64,000 nt of DNA from Microcystis panniformis FACHB-1757. GTDB taxonomy: Bacteria; Cyanobacteriota; Cyanobacteriia; Cyanobacteriales; Microcystaceae. The stretch spans positions 992,001-1,056,000 of the forward strand of contig NZ_CP011339.1 of NCBI RefSeq assembly GCF_001264245.1. Direction: 5' to 3'. Shown piece by piece: positions 7,739-18,523 of the stretch. Both the position numbers and the translations under genes were made by a program. Under the pieces are notes generated by a model, which saw only the letters and a list, made by a program, of their open reading frames with translations, was not told the origin of the DNA and ran no database searches. Position 1 is the stretch's first letter, and each line of letters opens with the position of its first letter.

Positions 7739-10201
7739 CTATTTTAAGTAGTAAGAACGAAGAAAAAAGAAGATACCGGAGGTGGTGAGAAGTGCGATCG
7801 CTGGGGGGATAATCGGAACCCAGAGACCGAAATAACTAAAGAGAAGCCAACCGATACCGGTGAGGGAAATCATAGCGATCGCCACTGTCAAAAGTACCGT
7901 TTTTACCCGAAGAAAACGCCACGTTAACAATCCCCCCACCAGAGACCAACCCAGCACCCAGAAAGCCTCCTGTAGGGGATTCCAGAAAGCGATCGAGGTA
8001 CGTTTTCCTGTCATTGTATCGAGAATTTGACTGACTGCGTGCGCGTGCAAATAAACCCCCGGAATTGCTTCCGATGGGTTGCGACTAAAGGGGGTTAAAA
8101 AATCATCGATCCCGGGTTCTGTTACTCCAATCAGGACAATTTTTCCCCGGACCGATTCAGGATTAAAACGCGGATCTAAAACCTGTTGGAGAGATTTTTT
8201 CGGGGCAATTTTTGTGATTGCATCGCTGCCATTATCGGCGATTCGACGGTAAGCGAGCATAACTTGACGGCCGGATCGGGTATCGGATTGACTGGTTCTG
8301 TAGGGGCCGCGGTTGGATTGTAGCCAGTCACCGAGATGAGTATCCCCGATATTAATTTCTAGAATTCCCCGCTCCAGTTTATTGCAGTCAAAATCTTGAT
8401 TCTGGGATTCTAGATATCGTTTGGCAATTAGGAGACTAAAACTAGGAGCATAATCTTTAAAATTACAGGACATTGAGTCAACTTTGGCCAAAGAATCCGG
8501 GGGAAGACAGGGAGAGGTGCGATCGAGTTTTGCCTGATATAAAAAACGACGAATTCGGGGAACTCCGGCAATGGTTTCGTCTGGGACTATGTTACTAAAA
8601 CCACTCTGATTTTTTGGCAGTTCCGGGGGTGGGGGAAATCCGTCCGGTTGCGGGTAATTATTAAACTTACAAATCGAGATAAAATTAGGAGTATTTTGTA
8701 ATTGTTTGGCTAGGGGTGGATAATCTTGACTGGCAGCGATGGGACGGAGGATATCTAAGGCGATAATTTGCGGTTCGTAGGGCAGTAATTTATTTAAAAG
8801 CTGCGATAATGCTTCTCCTGCGAGGGAACGTTTTCGATCGCTTCCTGGTATTGTTGGTCTTTTCATACCCATGCGATCTTGATAGGCCCAATCTTGGCGA
8901 TCGATGGTAACAATTAATAATCTTTCATCGGGTTTATCTTTGGGTTTTAGTTGCATCAGACGATCATAAATATTTAATTCTAATGGTTCTAAAATTCCTG
9001 TTTCTCTTATTGCCAAGACTGTCATCGTTACGGCTAAACCTAAACCGAAAGTTAGAGCAAATCGTCGCCAATTTTGTTGTTTTTGAGGGGAGTTACTAAA
9101 ACTATGCCAAGTGGGGGGTTCTTCGGTGGGATTGGGGCAAACTACGGGCAGCCAACTGGCACAGGGATAGTCTTTTTCCCAGTCATCGTGCAGATTTTTT
9201 TGGGCTTCATGTACGGCGCTATAGAGAGATTTATTATTGGTAAAAGCGGTTAAAAAGTATTGCAGAAATTTGGGAGAAACAGGATCGGGTAATTTCTCGC
9301 GCATAAAGATTAGATGGGGTAATGCCATCCCTTTTTCCCGGGATAGTTGTTGTGCCAAACCGATACCATCACAGGAGTTAAATATCGCTAATTTTAACCC
9401 GTTTTTAGTGGCTTCTCCCAGGGAAAAGCTAAAATCAGCTATCTTTAATTTATGAGTTTCTGTTAGTTGAATTTCGCAATCTTGTCCATCTTCTGTACTG
9501 GCACTATGACCGCTAAAAAAGAGGATATTCCAAGTTTCTTGACGCAATAACTGATTTAATTTTTGCGGGTGGGGAGCTTTTTCCCAGATAATTTCGGCTC
9601 CTGCTTTTCCCGCAATATCGTCTAAGGTTTTGCGATCTTCTTCGAGAAATTTTAAGTCGGTGGCATAGCCTAAAATGGCTAAAATCCGAATTTTTTCATG
9701 ATTTTTTAATTGTCTGGCTAAGGTATCGTATTCTGAGACAATAATGGCTATATCTGCGCCGGTATTTTGGAGAATTTCCCATTTTTCCCAGGGGAATCTT
9801 TGCAGCCAAATATTATCGGTTTGTACCCAGATACGAAAGTTATTACCAGAGCGCAGAATTGCGGTTTTTATCGGTTCAAATTCTGGGCTATTATTCAACC
9901 ATCTGTTTAAGTTATCCTCAAATAATTTGGCTTTTTCTTGGCAGTTTTTAAAGACTAAACTCTGCTGAGAACTATTGGTAATTTGTTGGGGATTGCTATC
10001 TTTTAAGACTTTAAAAAATCCCTCTAATTCACTATAGTGACGTTGCCATTGACGGTAAAGAGTTAATAACTCTAAATTAGCTGGTAGCCTTGCTTTGATC
10101 ACAGTTTGGGGACGAGAATTAAGATCGGGACGAATTTCTAATTTTACTTTAAATCCCCGATCAAATGTGCCATCTAGTTCGAGAGTTAAGAGTTTAATCA
10201 T
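7739..10201 (-). CDS. CHAT (caspase-like) protease fused to a CHASE2 membrane sensor
   Basis: An 820-residue protein. After an N-terminal region of about 150 residues comes a CHAT domain (about 160-360) with the His in FFSGHSAS and the Cys in IFNSCDGIG, the two catalytic residues of clan CD peptidases. A membrane helix (about 377-397) leads into a CHASE2 domain (about 400-720), an extracytoplasmic sensor, then a closing set of membrane helices (about 735-818). The design puts a protease in the cytoplasm under control of an outside signal. It follows the sigma-like and DUF1822 genes on the same strand. Known relatives are widespread in filamentous and colonial cyanobacteria; the signal and substrate are not known. 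Confidence 0.85.
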   Translation of the reverse strand: MIKLLTLELDGTFDRGFKVKLEIRPDLNSRPQTVIKARLPANLELLTLYRQWQRHYSELEGFFKVLKDSNPQQITNSSQQSLVFKNCQEKAKLFEDNLNRWLNNSPEFEPIKTAILRSGNNFRIWVQTDNIWLQRFPWEKWEILQNTGADIAIIVSEYDTLARQLKNHEKIRILAILGYATDLKFLEEDRKTLDDIAGKAGAEIIWEKAPHPQKLNQLLRQETWNILFFSGHSASTEDGQDCEIQLTETHKLKIADFSFSLGEATKNGLKLAIFNSCDGIGLAQQLSREKGMALPHLIFMREKLPDPVSPKFLQYFLTAFTNNKSLYSAVHEAQKNLHDDWEKDYPCASWLPVVCPNPTEEPPTWHSFSNSPQKQQNWRRFALTFGLGLAVTMTVLAIRETGILEPLELNIYDRLMQLKPKDKPDERLLIVTIDRQDWAYQDRMGMKRPTIPGSDRKRSLAGEALSQLLNKLLPYEPQIIALDILRPIAASQDYPPLAKQLQNTPNFISICKFNNYPQPDGFPPPPELPKNQSGFSNIVPDETIAGVPRIRRFLYQAKLDRTSPCLPPDSLAKVDSMSCNFKDYAPSFSLLIAKRYLESQNQDFDCNKLERGILEINIGDTHLGDWLQSNRGPYRTSQSDTRSGRQVMLAYRRIADNGSDAITKIAPKKSLQQVLDPRFNPESVRGKIVLIGVTEPGIDDFLTPFSRNPSEAIPGVYLHAHAVSQILDTMTGKRTSIAFWNPLQEAFWVLGWSLVGGLLTWRFLRVKTVLLTVAIAMISLTGIGWLLFSYFGLWVPIIPPAIALLTTSGIFFFLRSYYLK

Positions 10202-10216
10202 GAAGTTTTTCCTCGC

Positions 10217-11344
10217 TTATACTTGTAAATATTCGGTTACTCTTGCCGATTCTAAAGCCACTTCAATGAAGAATTTATCCCCCAATTCAGCATCAAATCG
10301 ATAACGAATAAATTCATCGTTATCTGTGGCAATTACTTCTCGAAAAACCTGGCCAGTTTCGGTGAGAATACTTAATTTTAAATGGGGGGGTAAAGTGCTT
10401 GTTTCTCCGGTGGGGTAAACAGTCGCTTGCAGGCTAAATATTTCTTGAGTTTTAGCGATAGTAATCATCAAAGCGAGGGGATTTCCCAGTAATTCTACTC
10501 CTAAATCTTTGATGCGTTTAATTTCTGTATTTTTGAAAGCTGGAACCAGTGACAGTGAGCTAAAATTGAGGATACTTTGCCAATCAATGGGGAAATTATC
10601 AGTAAACCAATTGGTTAACTTGACGGGAGATTTTTGCCGACGGGTAATTAAAATTTTTCTCCAGTTACTATTGACGATAACTGCTGCCCATTCTTGAAAA
10701 GCAATAGCTTTTCTGGGAAAGATTAACTGAGGATTAGCTAAGATGTCTAGTAAGGTTGTCAATCTATCTAAAGATAGTTTTTCTTCCATCTTTTCCTGTT
10801 CAATCTTCACTGGTTGTAATTGACACTCTCCCCATAAATCTAAAGAATCTGATCCTGATTGCAGTTGATTTCTCGGTAGAGAGTAGTTAAGATTACGCTT
10901 AATATATTGTCCTTTTTCTTTAATATCTTTATGGGTAGTAGAACCCCAAATTCTCAGATAACTTTCGGCAGTGTTTACCTGTACCGCTAGATAATAATCA
11001 CCAATTAATTGAGGAATATCTACCCATTCTTGAGGAATTTCGATCGCTTCTAGATCCAGAGTTTCGCTGGCAATAACTATTACTGACTTTTCGCCTAATT
11101 TAACGGTAAAACCATTAACTCCTAGTTGCCAGAAATCCTCTTGATTTTCTACTAAGCTAACCCCAGGCATCCCTGACTGTAGATAGTTAAAAATAACTTG
11201 TTGACAAAGATAATTAACATAAAATCTCTGACGAATACTGGCATCAGTAAAACTGGCACTTTTTGCCCAACTTATCTCTTGAACATCTGCGGGTATTTCT
11301 AGCCAAATGCTATCAGGAGTTAGTTCTAACCAATCATTAACCAT
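10217..11344 (-). CDS. DUF1822 protein
   Basis: A 375-residue protein of the DUF1822 family, a cyanobacterial family usually found between a sigma-factor-like gene and CHASE2/CHAT genes, exactly as here. The start is the ATG at 11344 because a strong AGGAGG lies 7 bases upstream; an in-frame ATG at 11395 lacks this. There are no clear catalytic motifs, signal peptide or membrane segments. It begins 2 bases after the sigma-like gene ends, so the two are translationally coupled. The function is unknown; a regulatory partner of the CHAT-CHASE2 protein is an inference from gene order. Confidence 0.75.
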   Translation of the reverse strand: MVNDWLELTPDSIWLEIPADVQEISWAKSASFTDASIRQRFYVNYLCQQVIFNYLQSGMPGVSLVENQEDFWQLGVNGFTVKLGEKSVIVIASETLDLEAIEIPQEWVDIPQLIGDYYLAVQVNTAESYLRIWGSTTHKDIKEKGQYIKRNLNYSLPRNQLQSGSDSLDLWGECQLQPVKIEQEKMEEKLSLDRLTTLLDILANPQLIFPRKAIAFQEWAAVIVNSNWRKILITRRQKSPVKLTNWFTDNFPIDWQSILNFSSLSLVPAFKNTEIKRIKDLGVELLGNPLALMITIAKTQEIFSLQATVYPTGETSTLPPHLKLSILTETGQVFREVIATDNDEFIRYRFDAELGDKFFIEVALESARVTEYLQV

Positions 11345-11346
11345 AA

Positions 11347-12594
11347 TTAATCCTCCTGAGTTGTTGCGCTGGTTTGATAGTAGTATGTTAGCCATGGTTC
11401 TATTGCCTTACTAATAACTTCTCTATCGTGAGACTGGGAAGGAATATGCAGGTTTTCGCTGGCCCAGGGTAAAAACTTTTTAGCGAGGTGACGATAAACT
11501 TTATCCAGTTCCCTAGAAACCTGATATTGTTTGATAACTACCGTGGTGATTTCTGTAATCTTAGCGGCAATTGCCACTTGTCCCAACCCTAACCCATAAG
11601 TCATCTCTAGAATTAACTGAATTTGCGGATGCAGTTTTGCCTGTTGCGGCTGCTGACAAATCTGTGAAATTTCTGCCCCTAACCAAGCTAGAATTTTTTG
11701 GTGGTTTTGTTGCGACTCGCGAAAATTTTCCGCCGCTTCTAATTGCTGCCAAGGGGTATCATGGTCAGTATCTTCGATCATTTCTTCCCTCGTGGTACTT
11801 TCCTCACCCCCGAAAGGTTGCTGTAGGGAAATTGTTTTTCCTTGGGGAAATAAATAATCAAAAATAGCTTGTCCTGCATCCTGTAACCATCGGGTAATTG
11901 TCCCAGAATTGATTTTGATGGTAGAGTGGCTATCCGAGTTATAGGCAGCGGCGATTTTTTGCCAGATTTCTGGACTAGGTTCCTGAATTTTACCATCGGT
12001 TTTTATTTTTGCCTGGGCATAAATTTCTTTATAGTAATCCCAAGCTAAAAGGTAATTTTCGAGAGTTTCTCCCACTAATCCCCTCGCCAGGAGAGCTTGG
12101 CTGAGACGCGCTCCGGTAGAATTAAGTAGTAGGCTCCAAGTATTATGGCCGAATGCTTGACTAATCTGACGGATGCGATCGATTAAGCGATATTTAATCC
12201 TCTGGGTGGCAAAATTATCGAAGCGAGTGGAGAATAAAGGCTTAAAGTCAGCTAAGATAGCCTCAAAATCAAGAATTCCTTCGTTAAAGTAGTCTTCGAT
12301 CTGATAATCCAGTTTAGCTTGATATTTTTGATAGATTTCGGCAGCTGCCCAGTAGCAAGGTTCCTGCAAATAAGCGTATAAATGCCCACGAAAAAGATGA
12401 TTTTTGGAACCGTGATTCTGGTACTGTTGGTGAAAGAATAGAGACCAATATTCCTCGGACTCGACATTAGGATCGATTGGGCCATAGCTTTCCATGTTAC
12501 GACGCAAACGCCGATCGCAATTCCATTGTGTCCTATTTTGCTGCAAAACTAAAAAGCAACAAAACTTCTCCAGCAAAGTCTCTCGTTTTTTCAT
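11347..12594 (-). CDS. Sigma-70-like RNA polymerase sigma factor (divergent)
   Basis: A 415-residue protein of a divergent cyanobacterial sigma-70-like family. The N-terminus with LLEKFCCFL and DRRLRRNME is typical of it, and a core with LFSTRFDNFATQRIKYRLIDRIRQ resembles region 2. The C-terminal third carries a helix-turn-helix-like block (GLGQVAIAAKITEITTVVIKQ) fit for region 4. It heads the cluster DUF1822, CHAT-CHASE2, trypsin-TPR. Function as a true sigma factor is inferred from family annotation and not certain. Confidence 0.65.
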   Translation of the reverse strand: MKKRETLLEKFCCFLVLQQNRTQWNCDRRLRRNMESYGPIDPNVESEEYWSLFFHQQYQNHGSKNHLFRGHLYAYLQEPCYWAAAEIYQKYQAKLDYQIEDYFNEGILDFEAILADFKPLFSTRFDNFATQRIKYRLIDRIRQISQAFGHNTWSLLLNSTGARLSQALLARGLVGETLENYLLAWDYYKEIYAQAKIKTDGKIQEPSPEIWQKIAAAYNSDSHSTIKINSGTITRWLQDAGQAIFDYLFPQGKTISLQQPFGGEESTTREEMIEDTDHDTPWQQLEAAENFRESQQNHQKILAWLGAEISQICQQPQQAKLHPQIQLILEMTYGLGLGQVAIAAKITEITTVVIKQYQVSRELDKVYRHLAKKFLPWASENLHIPSQSHDREVISKAIEPWLTYYYQTSATTQED

Positions 12595-12866
12595 CTAGCT
12601 AGTCCCCGTGGAGGTCAACTAAACTCTCTATCGTTCCACTTGCAGCTTTTATGCAGTATTTTGGCATTTTGTTACAAATTGATCATACTCGGTCTAGGAG
12701 AGTCACATTCACATACTCCCCCACCCCCAACAGCTAACCCCCATGGCGGACCAGAACGGGCATATTAAAAAAAAACCTGTCCACTGTTCCTGAGAAACGT
12801 TAACATAAATTAACAACCCCTTAACAACCGATAAGATCATCCTCAATTTATCAGGAGTTCGACAGC
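12595..12866. other. Divergent intergenic region between the sigma-like gene and ftsH
   Basis: A 272-base gap that must hold promoters for both divergent genes. An A/T-rich stretch with GTTAACATAAATTAAC, partly palindromic, lies about 60 bases before ftsH. I cannot assign -10/-35 boxes with confidence. Confidence 0.3.
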
Positions 12867-14720
<1,854 letters not shown>

Positions 14721-14743
14721 GTTTTGTAACATTTTCTTGACAA

Positions 14744-14773
14744 ACAGCATCCTGATGGGTGCTGTTTTTTTTG
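14744..14773 (+). terminator. Intrinsic terminator of ftsH
   Basis: ACAGCATCC and GGGTGCTGT form a 9-bp stem (one G-U pair) around a TGAT loop, followed by a run of T. It lies 24 bases after the ftsH stop codon. Confidence 0.8.
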
Positions 14774-14843
14774 TTAAATGAAAATTAATGACAAACTTAA
14801 GCTGTTAATCGGGTGTATCTCAATTTTTGTCAATCCCACACAG

Positions 14844-14876
14844 AGAAAACGGGTTTCTCGGAGAAACCCGTTTTCT
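14844..14876. repeat. Perfect inverted repeat with 16-bp arms
   Basis: The arms AGAAAACGGGTTTCTC and GAGAAACCCGTTTTCT pair perfectly around a single G. It lies in the long gap between ftsH and miaA. It has no T tract directly after the stem, so it is more likely a small mobile or regulatory palindrome than a terminator. Confidence 0.7.
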
Positions 14877-14945
14877 ACTCATGTAATTTGGGATTTTTAA
14901 GCGGAAACTTTCTCCTAAAGTTGATTCAAGGTAGGGTTGATTCAA

Positions 14946-14975
14946 GGTAGGGTTGATTCATGAATCAACCCTACC
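14946..14975. repeat. 30-bp perfect palindrome, copy 1
   Basis: A perfect palindrome with arms GGTAGGGTTGATTCA. It is preceded by two partial units of the same arm (ending TTGATTCAA), forming a short tandem. The same palindrome occurs at 59550-59579, where it interrupts another repeat and has flanking direct repeats. Confidence 0.8.
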
Positions 14976-15118
14976 CAAACCCCGAAGCGCATTAGTTTTT
15001 CGGTGGGATGCTTACAGATAGCTGCTGATATATCTGTAATAATTTAAGAGTCACTGATAATTAATGTGGGATGTACCCCTGTTAATCAGCTTCACAATAC
15101 CCAGTTTAAATGCGTCTT

Positions 15119-15238
15119 AAGTAGGGAGGCACAATTATTTGTAGGATGGGTTAGCGGTAGCGCAACATGAGCGGACGTTGGGTTTCATGCTTCAACCCAA
15201 CCTACGTTGATCTTATATTTAATTCCACCCACCCACTT
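15119..15238. mobile_element. 120-bp MITE with AAGTAGG/CACTT ends, copy 1
   Basis: Imperfect inverted ends of about 28 bases (AAGTAGGGAGGCACAATTAT on the left; the complement of the right end begins AAGTGGGTGGGTGGAATTAA). The centre holds a hairpin from TTGGGTT and AACCCAA arms. An inverted copy of the same length lies at 29184-29303 and a truncated one at 54999-55088. The rest of the 14774-15340 gap holds only repeats. Confidence 0.75.
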
Positions 15239-15254
15239 AGCTTAACAGTCCTGT

Positions 15255-15327
15255 CTTTTCACTGTTCACTGATTACTGATTACTGTTCACTGATTACTGA
15301 TTACTGTTCACTGATTACTGATTACTG
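15255..15327. repeat. Short tandem repeat of TTCACTGATTACTGATTACTG units
   Basis: Three near-identical blocks built from 7-bp TGATTAC-like units run to within about 14 bases of the miaA start. They keep an open frame fused to miaA, but this is not evidence of coding. The units are variants of the CAGTTAT heptamer found elsewhere in the window. Confidence 0.7.
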
Positions 15328-15340
15328 TCATGTAGCATTG

Positions 15341-16288
15341 ATGACTACTTCCTCTTTACCTATTTTAATTGTTATTTGTGGGGCAACTGCCACGGGAAAA
15401 TCCAGTTTAGCCCTACAATTGGCCGAAAAGTTTAATTCAGTAATTCTCAGTGCCGATTCCCGACAAATCTATCGAGAATTTAATATTGGTACCGCTAAAC
15501 CTAGCTTAGAAGAATGTCAGCGGATTCCCCATTATCTAATTGATATTTGTGATCCTCAAGATAATTTTACCCTAGCACAGTACCAAGAACAAGCTGAGGA
15601 TTTAATCAGCAATCTCCACTATTCTCCTCTGTTTTTGGTCGGTGGTACGGGACTTTATATCAAGTCCATTGTCAAAGGTTTAAAAATACCGAGGGTTTCT
15701 CCTCAAGCGGATTTAAGACAGCAATTACAAGCTTTAGGGCAATCCTATCTTTATCAAATTCTGACGCAGGTAGATGAGGAGGCTGCTAAAAAAATTCATC
15801 CCCATGATCAGGTCAGGACTTTACGCGCTTTAGAGGTTTTTTATCTGACAGGAAAACCTATCTCTAGTCAGCAGGGAGAAAATCCTCCCACTTATCCGAT
15901 TTTACAAATTGGTTTAGATTGTTCCCCAGAAAGTTTAGGCAAGCGGATCACTGTTCGTACTGATCAAATGATCGCCAGGGGATTAGTAGCAGAGGTGCAG
16001 AATTTGGGGGATAAATACGGTTGGGATTTGCCACTTTTGCAGACTTTGGGTTATGCAGAGATTAAGCAATATCTGCTCGGGGAAATTTCTTTAGAACAGG
16101 CGATCGATTTAATTATCCTCCACACCCGTCAATTTGCTAAACGTCAGCGCACTTGGTTTCGTGCCGATGCTGATATTGTCTGGTTTCCCATCGATAAAGA
16201 AAATTTATTGAAATCGGTAGAACGAAAAATTATTTTGTTTCTTGAGGGGTTGTCAAGGCCCGATATAAAAACACATCATCCTGATTAA
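15341..16288 (+). CDS. miaA: tRNA dimethylallyltransferase
   Basis: A 315-residue MiaA. It adds a dimethylallyl group to A37 of tRNAs that read U-starting codons. The P-loop GATATGKS is at the N-terminus, followed by the family motifs SADSRQIYREFNIGTAKP, LVGGTGLYIKS and QFAKRQRTWF. The start at 15341 gives the usual length; the in-frame extension upstream to 15167 is translated repeat DNA. The 3' end overlaps the convergent DUF2079 gene by 59 bases. Confidence 0.95.
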   Translation: MTTSSLPILIVICGATATGKSSLALQLAEKFNSVILSADSRQIYREFNIGTAKPSLEECQRIPHYLIDICDPQDNFTLAQYQEQAEDLISNLHYSPLFLVGGTGLYIKSIVKGLKIPRVSPQADLRQQLQALGQSYLYQILTQVDEEAAKKIHPHDQVRTLRALEVFYLTGKPISSQQGENPPTYPILQIGLDCSPESLGKRITVRTDQMIARGLVAEVQNLGDKYGWDLPLLQTLGYAEIKQYLLGEISLEQAIDLIILHTRQFAKRQRTWFRADADIVWFPIDKENLLKSVERKIILFLEGLSRPDIKTHHPD

Positions 16289-17636
16289 GGATTAACTGAA
16301 AGTTCTCATTTTGATGCAGTTTATTTAAGTGATCATCAATTAGTTCTGGTGAACTAGACCAACCGGGATGACGGCGATCGAGTAGGATATAATTAAATTG
16401 ATTTAAATCTAGGGATTGGGAACCTTCGATCGCTAATTTGATCATTTCTCGATGGGTAAGATGGGGGGCAATTCTAGAAGTAGTCAAGACACTCTCACTG
16501 GTGGTAATTTGGGTTAGAGCTTTTTGGGTGGCGGACCAAGTATCGAGGGAATTTAAATACAGTGACCAAAAATAGCCGTATTTAGCTAAGGCAAAAAAGG
16601 CAATAATTGCCCAAGTAATTATCCATTTAGGCTGCTTCAACCAGCTGCTATTATGGGCTAAAGTGGCGATAACCGCTAGAAATAAAAAGGGCAAAATTGG
16701 CAGGGAATATTGAGTGGTTAAGTTTTTTTGTGGGGCATGATCTGCTAATAAATTTAAAGCGAGTGCGGGAATAGCAGCAATTATTGGGGCAGAATAGCGC
16801 CAGGATAAACCCCAAACTAAGGGAATAATTAATAGGATGAGGTATTCTAGATTGTTGCCAGTAAAGATTTTTCCTAAGACAAGATCGGGTTTGAGGAAAA
16901 GATTAAAGATAATTGCTGGCAAACTATCTCCTAGATAACTATATCGAGAATCAGCCATTTCAATAACTGCCGATTTTCCTGTCAGGAGGGGAATTAATAA
17001 CTTCGTGGTGATAATAAACCAAAGAATGCCAGTAATCATGGCAATTATTCCGGGGATTTTTTTCTTTTCCCAGAGAAGTAACCAGATACCCATTCCCAAC
17101 AATGTTAAAGAGAGAATTGCTTTACAACCGAGAATAATAATGATTCCTAGACAAAATCCCCAGAGATTATTTAATCTTGCAGCCAAAATTGTCCAAAAAA
17201 TGGCTGGAACTGCTATAACTTCTGGATGAAAATCAAAGAGATTAACATTAAAAATTAGGGGATAGAGCAGATAAACTAAGGCTAATGTATAAGCTTGTTT
17301 TTCTTTTAATCCCGCTTGTATTGCCAATTGCCAGAGGGGAAAAGCACCAAGAGAAAGGGAAAAAGCTTGTAAGAAAAGCAGCCAATAAACGCTAGGATAA
17401 ATTTTATAAAGTAAGGCTATAGGATAGAGAATAAAAGCGATATGATCGCCTAAAATATGGTAGCCAACAAAAGATATAATCGGTGGTTTACCTTGAGAAA
17501 TTAGGTAAACTCCTTGATCAAACCAACCAAGATCGAGAGCATTAGATTGAAATAAAATATGTCTGACAGCACTGCAAATAAACAGGATTATTGTAGCGCA
17601 ACCAATTAACCAAAATAAATCATTTTTTTTGTGCAT
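16230..17636 (-). CDS. DUF2079 polytopic membrane protein
   Basis: A 468-residue protein with about 10-11 hydrophobic helices. The DUF2079 signature is near the N-terminus (ALDLGWFDQGVYLIS, LGDHIAFILYP, and NLFDFHPEV). The family resembles glycosyltransferases of the GT-C type, but no activity is established. The C-terminal soluble part (from about 385) overlaps the miaA 3' end on the opposite strand. The frameshifted solute-binding gene lies just upstream on the same strand. Confidence 0.8.
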   Translation of the reverse strand: MHKKNDLFWLIGCATIILFICSAVRHILFQSNALDLGWFDQGVYLISQGKPPIISFVGYHILGDHIAFILYPIALLYKIYPSVYWLLFLQAFSLSLGAFPLWQLAIQAGLKEKQAYTLALVYLLYPLIFNVNLFDFHPEVIAVPAIFWTILAARLNNLWGFCLGIIIILGCKAILSLTLLGMGIWLLLWEKKKIPGIIAMITGILWFIITTKLLIPLLTGKSAVIEMADSRYSYLGDSLPAIIFNLFLKPDLVLGKIFTGNNLEYLILLIIPLVWGLSWRYSAPIIAAIPALALNLLADHAPQKNLTTQYSLPILPFLFLAVIATLAHNSSWLKQPKWIITWAIIAFFALAKYGYFWSLYLNSLDTWSATQKALTQITTSESVLTTSRIAPHLTHREMIKLAIEGSQSLDLNQFNYILLDRRHPGWSSSPELIDDHLNKLHQNENFQLILNQDDVFLYRALTTPQETK

Positions 17637-17648
17637 AATCGTTAAGTT

Positions 17649-18505
17649 TTACTGGGATTTTTCGGGATTATTACGACAATATTGCCAGGTATCTCTAAAA
17701 TAGGAAGCAACTTCAGTAAACCATGCTTTAAAAATATTTCTGTTCTCACTGGTGACGATAACCCCATTAATAAACTCTTGCCATTGGGGATCATTAGCGG
17801 GAAGAATAAAACCATAATAATCACAATTTAAAGGATTGCGGGGATAAGTTGATAATCTTTTCCTAGGGATAAACCGAGAATGACAGCTTCTCCAATTAGC
17901 AGAATCCCATCACTAGCAAAAGCATCTATTCTATTCCTTCTTAAACTTTGGATACCTCGCAGTCTTCCCGTCACTCCTTGAAATTCCTGATAGGTAGCAA
18001 GAGGATATTTTTGTCTTAATAATTCTTGAGTGGTGGTATCTCGCAAAACTCCAATACTTATACCTTCTAAGGACGAAGAAAAGTTAAAATTTTTCTGATT
18101 ATCACTCCGAACTAAAAACTGAGTTCCCGTCACAAAAAAAGGACGAGAAAAACTGACACCATCAGGTATATTTTTTCTGATACTATTGGGACCACACTCG
18201 AAATCAACGGTTTTATTTTCCAATAACTGGAAGCGATTAAATAAAGTGGATTTATAAATTTTGACACTGATGATCTGGAGGTTTAATTTGTGCTTTAGTT
18301 CCCCTCTGAGCAATTGGATAAAATCTAAGCATAATCCCTGCAAATTATTATTACTATCTCGATAGCCAAAAGGAATGGCATCTTCTCTCATCGCTACTTC
18401 TAATAATCCCGTGCGTTTAATTTTTTCTAGAACCGTTTCCGACTTAGCTGGGAGAGCAGCAAAAATATTAGATAAAATAACGAGAGTAAGAATGATTAAT
18501 TTCAT
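17649..18505 (-). pseudogene. Family 3 solute-binding protein, frameshifted
   Basis: The first 225 residues have a signal peptide (cleavage after LPAKS) and a periplasmic binding protein type 2 domain (VAMREDAIPFGYRD, LQGLCLDFIQLL, FSRPFFVTGTQFLV). The frame stops at 17828. Shifting one base at the CCCC run at about 17840 restores a sensible ending (CDYYGFILPANDPQW to NNPEKSQ, stop 17649). The full protein would be about 285 residues, normal for this family. Loss of one C from a five-C run explains it. It is either a recent mutation or a sequence error. No ABC permease or ATPase is adjacent. Confidence 0.75.
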
Positions 18506-18523
18506 GACTTTTGCCGAGATTAT

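Noticed and set aside
15167..15340. Longer miaA start at 15167
   Set aside because: The added 58 residues are translated MITE and tandem repeat DNA; the ATG at 15341 gives the normal MiaA start.
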